From contig NZ_JOEZ01000016.1 of the NCBI RefSeq assembly GCF_000721175.1, positions 620,001 through 684,000 on the forward strand: DNA of 64,000 nucleotides, in the 5' to 3' direction. Source of the DNA: Streptomyces anulatus. Lineage in GTDB: Bacteria; Actinomycetota; Actinomycetes; Streptomycetales; Streptomycetaceae. Shown one piece after another: positions 1 through 7,526 of the stretch (positions are counted from its first letter, which is position 1; every line of letters begins with the position of its first letter). The notes below the pieces were generated by a model. That model saw only the letters and a list, made by a program, of their open reading frames with translations. It was not told the origin of the DNA and did no database searches. Both the position numbers and the translations under genes were made by a program.

Positions 1-255
1 CCCCTTACCAGCGTGAAGCAATTGGAAAGGTTCTCCCAGCTCAGCAACGCGACCGTGCCCGCGTCGTTGAAAGAGCGCATCCTCGCGGCCAAGGACGATC
101 CGGCCGCTGTACGCTCCATTGGCATCGAGTTCGCAACGGAGTTCTGCGCGAAGCTGCTGTCCGAGGGTGTGCCCGGGCTGCACTTCATCACGCTCAACAA
201 CTCGACGGCGACGCTCGAAATCTACGAAAAACTCGGACTGCACAAGCAGTCGTGA
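1..255 (+). CDS. metF: Methylenetetrahydrofolate reductase, C-terminal end (partial)
   Basis: The reading frame is open from base 1 and stops at TGA 253-255, so only the last 84 residues are present. The stretch [19 protein letters not shown] near the end is the conserved C-terminal strand/helix of the MetF TIM barrel. The enzyme reduces 5,10-methylene-tetrahydrofolate to 5-methyl-tetrahydrofolate for methionine synthesis in the cytoplasm. A GTG at base 13 is internal, because the homology continues upstream (residues [11 protein letters not shown]). The following gene starts 49 bases after the stop. Identification rests on the conserved C-terminus only; the catalytic part lies outside the window. 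Confidence 0.9.
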   Translation, partial: PLTSVKQLERFSQLSNATVPASLKERILAAKDDPAAVRSIGIEFATEFCAKLLSEGVPGLHFITLNNSTATLEIYEKLGLHKQS

Positions 256-304
256 CCGGTCGTACCCGCCGCCGATGCGGCTACGGCCGAAGGAGGGGGC
301 GGGC

Positions 305-1234
305 GTGGGCTGGACGGTCCTCTACATCGCATTCGGTCTGGTGGCCCTGTGGCTGCTCGGCGAGGTGCTGCTGCAGTACAAGGCACGACTGCGCTGGCGG
401 CTCCTCGCCTTCGCCGGCTTCCTCGGCGTGGTGGTCGGGGTGCTGCTGGCCTCCGTCCCGGTCATCGTCGTCGGCACGCTCGCCTTCGCCACCGGCCAGA
501 CCTTCGTGACGCTGTCCTTCCGGCGCGGCTTCTCCACCGGCTGGGCCATAGGCGGCAGCCCGGGGGAGAGCCGCCGGCGCAGGGGCGGCGGCGAGGGTCC
601 CGCAGGGAGGGAACCCACGCTGGAGGTCTCGGACCTGGAGGTCGCCGACCCCGGGTACGACCGCCCACCGGCCGCCCCGCCCGCACCGTCCGTCTACGAA
701 CCGCAGCCGCTGCCCGACGACACCGGCCAGTACGGCGTGTACGGCGACACCGGCTACGACGCGCATGGCAACGCCCGCCAGGACCAGGACCAGGACCAGG
801 ACCAGGGGCACGAGGCCGACCCCTCGGCCCAGCCGCAGTACGCCGCGTACGACCCGTACACCGGCTACGAACAGCAGCCGGCCCAGGACCCCTACGCCGA
901 CGCGTACGACTACGGCACCGGCCGGCAGACCTACGCCGCCTACTCCGACCCGTACATCGGCACCACCAACGGAGCTCCCTCCTACGGCGGTTACGACGCC
1001 TACGGCAACGGTGACGGCTACGACAGCCAGGGCGGGCAGCAGAGTTACGCCGACCCCTACGCCCAGAGCCACGGCACGGAGACGTACGGCACGGACACCC
1101 CGCCCGGCGGTGTCTGGGTCCCGCAGCAGCGCGACGCCGAGAAGTACCCCCCGATGCCGCCGGAGCAGCCCGCGGGGCCCACCCCGTACGGCAACGGCTA
1201 CGACACCGGCCAGAACGAGCAGTACCGCTACTGA
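305..1234 (+). CDS. Membrane protein with Tyr-rich disordered C-terminal tail
   Basis: I do not recognise a characterised family. The 309-residue product begins with two hydrophobic segments (about residues 2-21 and 31-56), a short Arg-rich linker, then about 200 residues of low-complexity sequence. The tail is rich in Tyr, Gly, Asp, Gln and Pro, has about 27 tyrosines, and contains a run of four Asp-Gln pairs encoded near bases 780-806. GTG 305 is chosen as start because AGGAGG lies at 291-296. An in-frame ATG at 275 has no ribosome site. The layout suggests a small membrane anchor with a cytoplasmic intrinsically disordered tail. A role cannot be assigned. It follows metF and converges on the oxidoreductase gene. 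Confidence 0.8.
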   Translation: MGWTVLYIAFGLVALWLLGEVLLQYKARLRWRLLAFAGFLGVVVGVLLASVPVIVVGTLAFATGQTFVTLSFRRGFSTGWAIGGSPGESRRRRGGGEGPAGREPTLEVSDLEVADPGYDRPPAAPPAPSVYEPQPLPDDTGQYGVYGDTGYDAHGNARQDQDQDQDQGHEADPSAQPQYAAYDPYTGYEQQPAQDPYADAYDYGTGRQTYAAYSDPYIGTTNGAPSYGGYDAYGNGDGYDSQGGQQSYADPYAQSHGTETYGTDTPPGGVWVPQQRDAEKYPPMPPEQPAGPTPYGNGYDTGQNEQYRY

Positions 1235-1272
1235 AACAAGCAGCACCGCTGCCGAGGGACCGCGCGCCGCTC

Positions 1273-1290
1273 CCGGGGGACGGCCCCCGG
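1273..1290. terminator. GC-rich hairpin between convergent genes
   Basis: CCGGGGG (1273-1279) pairs with CCCCCGG (1284-1290) around a 4-base loop. More GC palindromes follow to about 1330. It lies between the ends of the Tyr-rich membrane protein gene (plus) and the oxidoreductase gene (minus), so a bidirectional intrinsic terminator is likely. No T-run is seen, as is usual in this genus. Confidence 0.45.
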
Positions 1291-1345
1291 TCGGCAGCCG
1301 TCCCCGGGCGGCCGCCCGCCCGGCGGCAGCGGCCGTACTCCTCGC

Positions 1346-2860
1346 TCAGCGGGAGCCGCGGAAGTCGTCGCCCTCCACGACGAGCCCGGCCACCAGCGTC
1401 CCCGACATCCCGGCGTGCGCCAGTCCGCCGCCCGGGTGCGCCCAGCCGCCCGCGAGATACAGCCCGGGCAGCCGGGTGAGGTTGCCCGGGTGCAGATACG
1501 CGCCGTCCGCCCCGGCCAGCGCGGGCGCCGGAACCGCACCGCCCTCGGCCCCCGTCTCCGCCTCGGTCTCCGCGGGCGTGCGGACCCCGGTGTGCAGAAT
1601 CCGCCCCCGCAGCCCCGGAACGGCCGCCGCAGCCCGCTCCACCAGGATGTCGGCGAACCGCTGCCTCACCCCCGCGTCCCGCCAGTCGACCGGCCCCTGT
1701 GGAGCCACCGTCGCGGTGAGCGTCACCGCCTCGTGCTCCGCGTCCGGACGGGTCGCCGGGTCGTCGGGGCGCAGCACCGTCACCGTGGGGTGCCCGGCGA
1801 CCCGGCCCCCGAACACCGCCTCCTGCTCCGCCGCCCCGTCGGCGCTGTGCACCACGGTCCGGTGCGCCGCGTCCGCCTCCCGGGCCCCGCGCAGCGACAG
1901 CAGCACCGTGAACCGGCCCGCCGCTCCCGCTCCGGAGCCCGCCCGGACCGTCACGTCGCCGGCGCCCCACACCTGCTGAGCCGGCACCAGACCCGGGCGC
2001 GGCCGGACCCCGAGCACCACCCGGTCGGCCTCGGCCACCTCACCGCCCGCCAGCTCCACGCCCGCCGCCCGGCCGTCCTCCTCGACGACCCGGACCACCT
2101 CGGCCCCGAAGACGAACCGCACCCTGCGGGCCACGCACCGCTCGTACACCGCCCGGGCCAGCTCGCGCATCCCGCCCAGCACGTACCAGCTGCCGAAGGT
2201 CTGCTCCATGTACGGCAGCAGCGCGGCGCTCGCGGGGGCGGTGCGCGGGTCGAGGCCGTGGGACAGCGCGTACCCGTCGAGCAGGGCGGCGAGCCGGGCG
2301 TCCGCCAGCTCCCACGCGCCGATCTCCGCGACGGTGGACGCCTGCCGGGCCGCGCGCAGCAGGCGGCGCTGGCGTACCGCGGGATACGGATCGCGCCCCA
2401 GCACCTGGTGATCGGCCCGCAGCGGCTCCTCCAGGAGCGGCCGCCGTGACCGGTCCCAGGCGTCCCGGGCCCGGTCCATGAAGTCGCTCCAGCGCGCCCC
2501 CGCCCCCGCCCCGAGCGCACCGTCCAGGGCGGCGGCCACCCCGGCCCGCGAGGCGTTGGGCAGGGACACCGCCGTGCCGTCCGCGAAGAGATGACGGCTC
2601 GCCGGATCGACCTGGGTCAGCGTCACGCACTGCTCCAGCGACTCCTTGCCCGTCTTCACGAAGAGGTCGCGCTGGACGGCGGGGAGATGCAGCAGCCCGG
2701 GCCCGGTGTCGAAGACGAAACCCTCGTGCTCATGTCGGCCGACCGAGCCGCCGTAGCTCGCGGACCGCTCGTACACCGTCACCTTTTCGCCCGCCACGGC
2801 GAGCCGGGCGGCCGCCGCCATCGCGCCCGTCCCGGCGCCGATCACCGCAATTCGTGCCAT
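1346..2860 (-). CDS. CrtI-like FAD-dependent oxidoreductase
   Basis: The 504-residue product begins MARIAVIGAGTGAMAAAARL, a Rossmann dinucleotide-binding motif (GxGxxAxxxA form) as in phytoene desaturase/NAD(P)- or FAD-dependent oxidoreductases. The C-terminal region has the second CrtI signature, PGLYLAGGWAHPGGG, with the FAD-contacting Gly/His residues. No carotenoid biosynthesis genes are nearby, so the substrate is unknown; related proteins include carotenoid desaturases and retinol-type saturases. ATG 2860 is chosen because the FAD motif must lie near the N-terminus; no strong SD is visible. It follows a DUF4126 membrane protein gene by 31 bases on the same strand and is probably co-transcribed with it. 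Confidence 0.85.
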   Translation of the reverse strand: MARIAVIGAGTGAMAAAARLAVAGEKVTVYERSASYGGSVGRHEHEGFVFDTGPGLLHLPAVQRDLFVKTGKESLEQCVTLTQVDPASRHLFADGTAVSLPNASRAGVAAALDGALGAGAGARWSDFMDRARDAWDRSRRPLLEEPLRADHQVLGRDPYPAVRQRRLLRAARQASTVAEIGAWELADARLAALLDGYALSHGLDPRTAPASAALLPYMEQTFGSWYVLGGMRELARAVYERCVARRVRFVFGAEVVRVVEEDGRAAGVELAGGEVAEADRVVLGVRPRPGLVPAQQVWGAGDVTVRAGSGAGAAGRFTVLLSLRGAREADAAHRTVVHSADGAAEQEAVFGGRVAGHPTVTVLRPDDPATRPDAEHEAVTLTATVAPQGPVDWRDAGVRQRFADILVERAAAAVPGLRGRILHTGVRTPAETEAETGAEGGAVPAPALAGADGAYLHPGNLTRLPGLYLAGGWAHPGGGLAHAGMSGTLVAGLVVEGDDFRGSR

Positions 2861-2891
2861 GCCGGTGACTTTATCGACCGGCACCGACAGT

Positions 2892-3509
2892 TCAGCCGGG
2901 AGGCCAGGGCCCACCCGTCCCGGCCAGGTTCTTCTCCTCGCGGCGCTGGGCCCGGCGGCGCAGGAACCGGCGGATTCGGGAGGCGAGGACGACCACGACG
3001 ACGATGCCGAGCACCAGCAGCACGGCCGCGATCACGGCGGCCGCCACCGGATTGAATACGGCGACGGTGACGACTCCGGCGACCCCGAGGTCCTCGGCGA
3101 TACTCATCCCGACGTTGCTGAAGGGCTCCGGGGAGGTGTTGACGGCCATCCGCGTGCCGGCCTTCACCAGATGGCTCATCAGAGCCGTCGACCCGCCGAT
3201 GGCCCCGGCCGCCAGCTCCGGCAGCGAACCGTTCTCCCCGGCGAGCAGAGCGGCGATCACCGCCCCGGCCACCGGCCGGATCACGGTGTGCGCCGTGTCC
3301 CAGACCGAGTCCACGTAGGGGATCTTGTCCGCCACCGCCTCGCAGAGGAACAGCACACCGGCCACGATCAGGACGTCCGTGCGCTGCAGGGTGGCGGGCA
3401 CCTCGTCGGACACGCCGGCCGCGCCGAACAGACCGAGCAGCAGGACCACCGCGTACGCGTTGACTCCGCTGGCCCAGCCGCTTGTGAACACCAGGGGGAT
3501 TATTGACAC
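2892..3509 (-). CDS. DUF4126 family membrane protein
   Basis: The 205-residue product has about five hydrophobic segments (roughly residues 15-32, 45-60, 80-92, 145-160 and 162-182) and an Arg/Lys-rich C-terminal tail. The N-terminal SGVNAYAVVLLLGLFG and the ADKIPYVDSVWDTAHTVIRP segment match the DUF4126 pattern (family recognition from memory). Function is unknown. GTG 3509 has no SD; a possible -10 element (TACGAT on the minus strand, bases 3522-3517) would place the transcription start at the GTG, so the mRNA may be leaderless. It is upstream of the CrtI-like gene in a likely two-gene operon, and a palindrome sits about 50 bases upstream. Confidence 0.8.
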   Translation of the reverse strand: MSIIPLVFTSGWASGVNAYAVVLLLGLFGAAGVSDEVPATLQRTDVLIVAGVLFLCEAVADKIPYVDSVWDTAHTVIRPVAGAVIAALLAGENGSLPELAAGAIGGSTALMSHLVKAGTRMAVNTSPEPFSNVGMSIAEDLGVAGVVTVAVFNPVAAAVIAAVLLVLGIVVVVVLASRIRRFLRRRAQRREEKNLAGTGGPWPPG

Positions 3510-3560
3510 GCAGGCGATCGTAACGACCCCGCGCCGGACCCGGGTGGGGTTCGGCGCGGG

Positions 3561-3582
3561 CCCTGAGTACCCGTACTCAGGG
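3561..3582. promoter_or_regulatory. Perfect inverted repeat, candidate operator
   Basis: CCCTGAGTAC (3561-3570) and GTACTCAGGG (3573-3582) are perfect inverted copies separated by CC. The site is about 50 bases upstream of the DUF4126 start on the minus strand. Its size and symmetry fit a dimeric regulator site; I cannot name the regulator. Confidence 0.5.
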
Positions 3583-3783
3583 ACACAGATGAGTAGCTAC
3601 GCGGATAGGCCCCCACCTGCGCGGACGGCAGAGTGATGACCACGGAAGGGGCGCTGCGCCAGGACCGCCGGCACGGGGCGGCGGAACGGTGCGGTTCCCC
3701 CGACGCAACGGGGGTGCACGACGGAGGCCCGGGGACCACGGGGGACGTACGGGGTCACGGGGAACGGGTTTCCGGCAAGCACG

Positions 3784-3841
3784 GAAGACGCCGGTCCGGT
3801 GAAGTTCGCGGGGGATGCGAACTCCAGCGGCCGGCGTCTTC
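3784..3841. terminator. Nested stem-loop downstream of the tetR-type gene
   Basis: GAAGACGCCGG (3784-3794) pairs perfectly with CCGGCGTCTTC (3831-3841). Inside it AGTTCGC (3803-3809) pairs with GCGAACT (3817-3823). It lies 53 bases past the stop of the minus-strand TetR gene and probably terminates that operon. A structured RNA role cannot be excluded. Confidence 0.5.
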
Positions 3842-3893
3842 GGCTTTCCCGGCACGTTCCGGCTCGGGCCCCGGAGGTCCGGAGGGGCCGGCC

Positions 3894-4505
3894 TCAGCGC
3901 CCGCTGACCCGCCCGTGCAGCAGCAGCGACAGCGCCGAGTGGACCTCGTCGATCGAGCGCTCCGGCTGGAACGCCTGCCAGTCCAGCGCCGCCACCAGCA
4001 CCATCCCGACCAGCGCGGCGGCCGTCAGCGGGATGTCGATCTCCTCGCTCAGCTCACCGCTGCGCACCGCGTCCCGCAGTACGTCCTCGACGACCGCGAC
4101 GGCCTCCTGACGTACCACCAGCAGCGTGGACTGCCAGGCGCGGTTGGTGCGCCAGAGCTCGGCCACGTACAGCTGGGTGAAGGCCGGGTAGCGGTCGATG
4201 AAGGCGAGCCCGGCCCGGATCATCGCGTCCAGCGCCTCCACCCGGGTGCCGCCGCGCTCCTCGGACTCCTCCGCGGAGGCCCGCAGAGAGGCCGTGAGCA
4301 GCCCCACGCCGTGCCGGAGCAGCTCCTCGAACAGCTCGGTCTTGCTCTTGAAGTTGTAATAGACCGTGCCCTTGGCGACCCCGGCCCGCTCGGCGATCTC
4401 GTCGACGGTGGTCGCCGAGAAGCCCTTCTCGGCGATGAGCGTCACCGCCGCCTCGTAGAGCTTCTGCCGGGTGGCCTGGCGGCGCGTGGTGCCACTGCTT
4501 TCCAT
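3894..4505 (-). CDS. TetR/AcrR family transcriptional regulator
   Basis: The 203-residue protein has an N-terminal TetR DNA-binding domain: RRQATRQKLYEAAVTLIAEKG, followed by the helix-turn-helix TTVDEIAERAGVAKGTVYYNF at about residues 34-54 (shown in two parts). The C-terminal ligand domain is TetR_C-like. ATG 4505 places the motif at the usual distance. A GTG at 4556 overlaps the TGA of the upstream YhgE gene (GTGA), so translational coupling with a 17-residue longer product is possible. It is the last gene of a three-gene unit (ABC ATPase, YhgE/Pip, TetR), and the palindrome at 7373-7398 before the first gene is its likely operator. Confidence 0.9.
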   Translation of the reverse strand: MESSGTTRRQATRQKLYEAAVTLIAEKGFSATTVDEIAERAGVAKGTVYYNFKSKTELFEELLRHGVGLLTASLRASAEESEERGGTRVEALDAMIRAGLAFIDRYPAFTQLYVAELWRTNRAWQSTLLVVRQEAVAVVEDVLRDAVRSGELSEEIDIPLTAAALVGMVLVAALDWQAFQPERSIDEVHSALSLLLHGRVSGR

Positions 4506-4552
4506 GAGCCCGATTCTTCCAGGCCGCGCCGCAGGCCCGGCTCCCGGCGCGT

Positions 4553-6640
4553 TCACAGGCTCAGCTCAGGGTGCAGCCGGCTCAGGCTCCACACCTGCTT
4601 GCGGCGGGCGGTGAACGCGGTCAGGGCGAGTGCGCCGACGGTGAAGGCCCCGAGCACCGCGCAGCCCAGCCACACCGGGCCGAGGGGGCCGCCGGTGATC
4701 AGCCTGCGCAGCCCCTCGACGACGTACGTCATGGGGAGGTACGGGTGGATCGCGCCGAAGAAGCCGGGGCTGGTCTGGACGGGGTACGTACCCCCGGCCG
4801 AGGTCAGCTGGAGCATCAGCACCACCAGCACCAGGATCCGCCCGGCCGCCCCGAAGCAGGCGTTCAGCCACTGCACGATCGCGGCGAAACAGCAGGTCAC
4901 CAGGGCCAGGAAGCCGATCGTTCCGGCGGCGTGGGTCATCTGGAGGCCAAGGCCCCAGTGCAGGACGGCCATCAGGGCGCCGACCTGGGCCGTGCCGATG
5001 GCGGCGACCGGGAGCCAGCCGGCGAACGCGATCCGCCAGGAGGAGGCCCCGGCGGCGAGGGCCCGTCGGTTGAGCGGCTGGATCAGCATGTACGCCACCA
5101 TCGCGCCGACCCACAGGGACAGCGGGATGAAGTACGGGGCGAAACCGGTGCCGTAGTTGGGGGCTTCGTGCAGCGACTTGGAGGCCAGCTGGACGGGGTC
5201 GGCCATGACGTGGGTCCGCGCGTCGCGGTCCTTCTTGTCGTAGTCCGGGATCTTGTCCACGCCGTCGCTCAGGCCCTGGGCCAGCTCGGCCGAACCGTCG
5301 CCGAGCCGGAACAGCCCGCCGTCCAGGTTCTCCGCGCCGGTCTTCAGCTTGCCGACGCCGGTGTCCAGGTTGCTGGAGCCGGTCTGCGCGCCGCCGAGTC
5401 CGGTGTGCAGCGCCTGCGCGCCCTTGGCGACCTTGTGGGCTCCGGTGTTGAGTTCGTTGACCTTGCTGACGGCCGATGCCAGGTCGTCGTCCAGGGTCGG
5501 CGCCCGCTTCGCGAGATCCTCGGCCTGCTTCTGGAAGGCGGTCAGCTGGGTGCTCAGCTTCTTCAGGTCGCCGTTCTGGTTGGTGACCAGGGTGTTCACA
5601 TCAGCGGCGATCTTCGCCACGTCGACGGCCGTGACCTTGGCGCGTTCCAGCGGCGGGCAGACCGTGGCGTCGGGCTCCTCGGCCTCCTCGCACTGGGTGC
5701 GGTGGATCTCGGTCAGCTCGTCGGCCGCCTCCTTGGCGCCGACGGCGGCGGTCGGCGCGCTCTTCACCAACAGGTCGAGGTTGTGCCGTACGGCCCCGGA
5801 GGTGTCGGCGACCAGGCGTGCCGTGTCGCGGATGGACTGCCCGTTGTCCTTGAAGAAGGGGCGTACGTCGGTGGCGATCTTGTTGACCTTGTCGGCGAGG
5901 ACCTGGGTACCGCCGGCGACCTGCGCGGAGCCCGTGGCGAGATCGCGCGAGCCCTGGTTCAGCTTGACGATTCCGTCGGAGAGCTTCTTACTGCCCGCCT
6001 TGGAGTCCTTGAGGCCGTCCGCGAGGTCCTTGGAGCCCTGCTTGGCCTTCGAGATGCCGCCCTTGAGGTCGTCGGCGCCCTTGGCCGCCTCGGCGGTCTT
6101 GTCGTGCAGATCGGAGAAGCTGATGAAGATGCGGTCCAGGAAGCCCCGGGAGGCGTTCGTGGAGGCGGCGTCGCGGACCTCTCCGAAGACCGTCCTGGAG
6201 ATCTGCCCGACGATGTAGTTGTTCGCGTCGTTCGTGCGGACCTGGAGCGCGCCGGTCTCGGGGGAGTCCCCGCCGCTGGACGCGATCTTCTTACTGAAGT
6301 CCGACGGCATCGTCAACGAGAGGTAGTACGTGCCCTCCTCGACGCCCTTCTCGGCGTCGGTGGAGCTCACCTCGTGCCAGTCGAACACGTTGGAGTCGAG
6401 CAGCTTCTTGCTGATCTCGTCCCCGGCCGTGAAGCGCTTCCCGTCGCTGGTGGCCCCCTTGTCGTCGTTGACCAGGGCGACGGGCAGCTTGTCGAGCTTG
6501 CCGTACGGGTCCCAGAAGGAACACAGGTACAGGGCGCCGTAGAGCAGCGGCAGGAGCAGCAGGGCCACCAGCGCGGCGGCCGGCAGCTTCCCCCGTCCGA
6601 ACCGCTTCAGCTCAAGCGCGGCCAGCTTCGGGATGCGCAT
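4553..6640 (-). CDS. YhgE/Pip family membrane protein (ABC-2 type)
   Basis: The 695-residue protein has one N-terminal membrane segment (about residues 21-38). A long extracytoplasmic region (about 40-490) follows, rich in Gly-spaced heptad-like Leu/Lys repeats (segments such as ADGLKDSKAGSKKLSDG). About six C-terminal membrane segments come next (about 500-690). This is the YhgE/Pip (phage infection protein) architecture of ABC-2 type permeases; substrates of the family are poorly defined. ATG 6640 is preceded by GAGGAG. Its start overlaps the end of the ATPase gene by 29 bases, and its stop overlaps a possible start of the TetR gene, so the three genes form one coupled unit. Confidence 0.9.
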   Translation of the reverse strand: MRIPKLAALELKRFGRGKLPAAALVALLLLPLLYGALYLCSFWDPYGKLDKLPVALVNDDKGATSDGKRFTAGDEISKKLLDSNVFDWHEVSSTDAEKGVEEGTYYLSLTMPSDFSKKIASSGGDSPETGALQVRTNDANNYIVGQISRTVFGEVRDAASTNASRGFLDRIFISFSDLHDKTAEAAKGADDLKGGISKAKQGSKDLADGLKDSKAGSKKLSDGIVKLNQGSRDLATGSAQVAGGTQVLADKVNKIATDVRPFFKDNGQSIRDTARLVADTSGAVRHNLDLLVKSAPTAAVGAKEAADELTEIHRTQCEEAEEPDATVCPPLERAKVTAVDVAKIAADVNTLVTNQNGDLKKLSTQLTAFQKQAEDLAKRAPTLDDDLASAVSKVNELNTGAHKVAKGAQALHTGLGGAQTGSSNLDTGVGKLKTGAENLDGGLFRLGDGSAELAQGLSDGVDKIPDYDKKDRDARTHVMADPVQLASKSLHEAPNYGTGFAPYFIPLSLWVGAMVAYMLIQPLNRRALAAGASSWRIAFAGWLPVAAIGTAQVGALMAVLHWGLGLQMTHAAGTIGFLALVTCCFAAIVQWLNACFGAAGRILVLVVLMLQLTSAGGTYPVQTSPGFFGAIHPYLPMTYVVEGLRRLITGGPLGPVWLGCAVLGAFTVGALALTAFTARRKQVWSLSRLHPELSL

Positions 6641-7361
6641 CGGCCGTCTCCTCATCGGTGGTGGTTGCGGGGGCGGTACGGACGACCTGGGTGTTCTCGG
6701 GGGCCTCGCTGCACACGGCGAGCACGGTCGTCCCGGCGTCGGCCACGGAGCGCAGCAGCGCCCAGGCCTGGTCGCGTTCGGCGTCCGAGAGCTTGAGGCC
6801 GGTGTCGTCGACGGCGAGCAGACGCGGCTTGCCGATCAGCGCCAGCGCGACGGACAGCCGCAGCGCCTCCAGCCGCTCCAGATCCCGTACGGAGGTGCGT
6901 CCCGACTTGGGCAGCGTGGCGAGGTCGAGGCCCGCGGCCTCCAGGGCCTCGTCGACCCGGGCCTCGGCCGCGGCCCGGCGCTCGGCGCGCGGGCGCAGCA
7001 GGGTGCGCAGGGAGGCGCCGTAACGGCCCTGGAGGAGGGCGTGTTCGCGGAGGTGCTCGGCGACGGTGAAGGCGGGGTCCAGCTCACTGACGCCCGGCAC
7101 CGGTCCCAGGGCGGCGATCCTGCGGACGGCGGCGGCCTGTCCGGGCAGCCGCAGTCCGCCGGCCACCGCGTGGCCCTCGGTGGTGCGCATCCGGCCGGTC
7201 AGGGCGAGCAGCAGGCAGGTGCGGCCCGATCCCGACGGTCCCTCGACGGCCACCAGCGTTCCTGGCTCGGCGCTGAACGTCACGTTCCGGAAGACCCGGC
7301 CGCGCGGTCCCTCCAGTCCGAAGTCCTCGGCGCTGACAGACGCGCCGTGCGGGCTCTCCAC
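6612..7361 (-). CDS. Degenerate ABC transporter ATPase
   Basis: The 249-residue protein aligns along its length with ABC ATPases, but key motifs are altered. Walker A is GPSGSGRT (residues 41-48), with Arg47 (codon CGC) in place of the catalytic Lys. The LSGGQ signature is replaced by RDLERLE, and the Walker B end reads LLAVDD, without the usual Glu. The C-terminal tail is Thr/Glu-rich. It is the first gene of the unit with YhgE/Pip and TetR, implying it partners the membrane protein. It may bind nucleotide weakly, act as a regulatory subunit or hydrolyse slowly. GTG 7361 follows a GGGGAGGG ribosome site; the palindromic operator is just upstream. Confidence 0.85.
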   Translation of the reverse strand: MESPHGASVSAEDFGLEGPRGRVFRNVTFSAEPGTLVAVEGPSGSGRTCLLLALTGRMRTTEGHAVAGGLRLPGQAAAVRRIAALGPVPGVSELDPAFTVAEHLREHALLQGRYGASLRTLLRPRAERRAAAEARVDEALEAAGLDLATLPKSGRTSVRDLERLEALRLSVALALIGKPRLLAVDDTGLKLSDAERDQAWALLRSVADAGTTVLAVCSEAPENTQVVRTAPATTTDEETADAHPEAGRA

Positions 7362-7372
7362 AGACCCTCCCC

Positions 7373-7398
7373 TTTTGAACTGACCAGTCAGTGCAAAA
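7373..7398. promoter_or_regulatory. TetR-type operator palindrome
   Basis: The core ACTGAC-CA-GTCAGT (7379-7392) is a perfect inverted repeat. It extends outward through one unpaired position on each side to TTTTG (7373-7377) and CAAAA (7394-7398). It sits 12-37 bases upstream of the GTG of the ABC ATPase gene. This is the classic form of a TetR-family operator, so autorepression by the TetR gene at the end of the unit is the simplest reading. Confidence 0.75.
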
Positions 7399-7526
7399 AG
7401 GTAGACCGAACTTGCGCTCGAGGCAAAACGGCAGGTCAGAGCCGCGCTCGGGTCGATTGTCAGTGGGGCCCGCCACCATGGACACAGACGGCCACGAAGC
7501 CGTCACACGACGACAGGAGGTTCGTC

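Larger units (their letters stand above)
3510..3893. other. Gene-free stretch with a palindrome and a nested hairpin
   Basis: No convincing gene occurs here. Open frames on both strands lack recognisable protein composition and ribosome sites. The stretch carries the upstream region of the DUF4126 operon, a 22-base palindrome (3561-3582), and a two-tier hairpin (3784-3841) just beyond the TetR gene end. Confidence 0.6.

Noticed and set aside
780..806. GACCAG tandem repeat considered as a non-coding microsatellite
   Set aside because: It is in frame and encodes Asp-Gln pairs in the Tyr-rich tail.
281..1246. Minus-strand frame opposite the Tyr-rich protein
   Set aside because: Its Val/Gly-rich product is the complement of Tyr/Asp codons. 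The plus strand has a good ribosome site and membrane helices, although the tail itself is low-complexity.
1346..2860. CrtI-like gene considered as part of a carotenoid cluster
   Set aside because: No crtB, crtE or other pigment genes in the neighbourhood.
3633..5156. Plus-strand frame through the TetR gene and the end of YhgE
   Set aside because: Composition is random Arg/Gly/Pro and the opposite strand carries clear TetR and YhgE homology.
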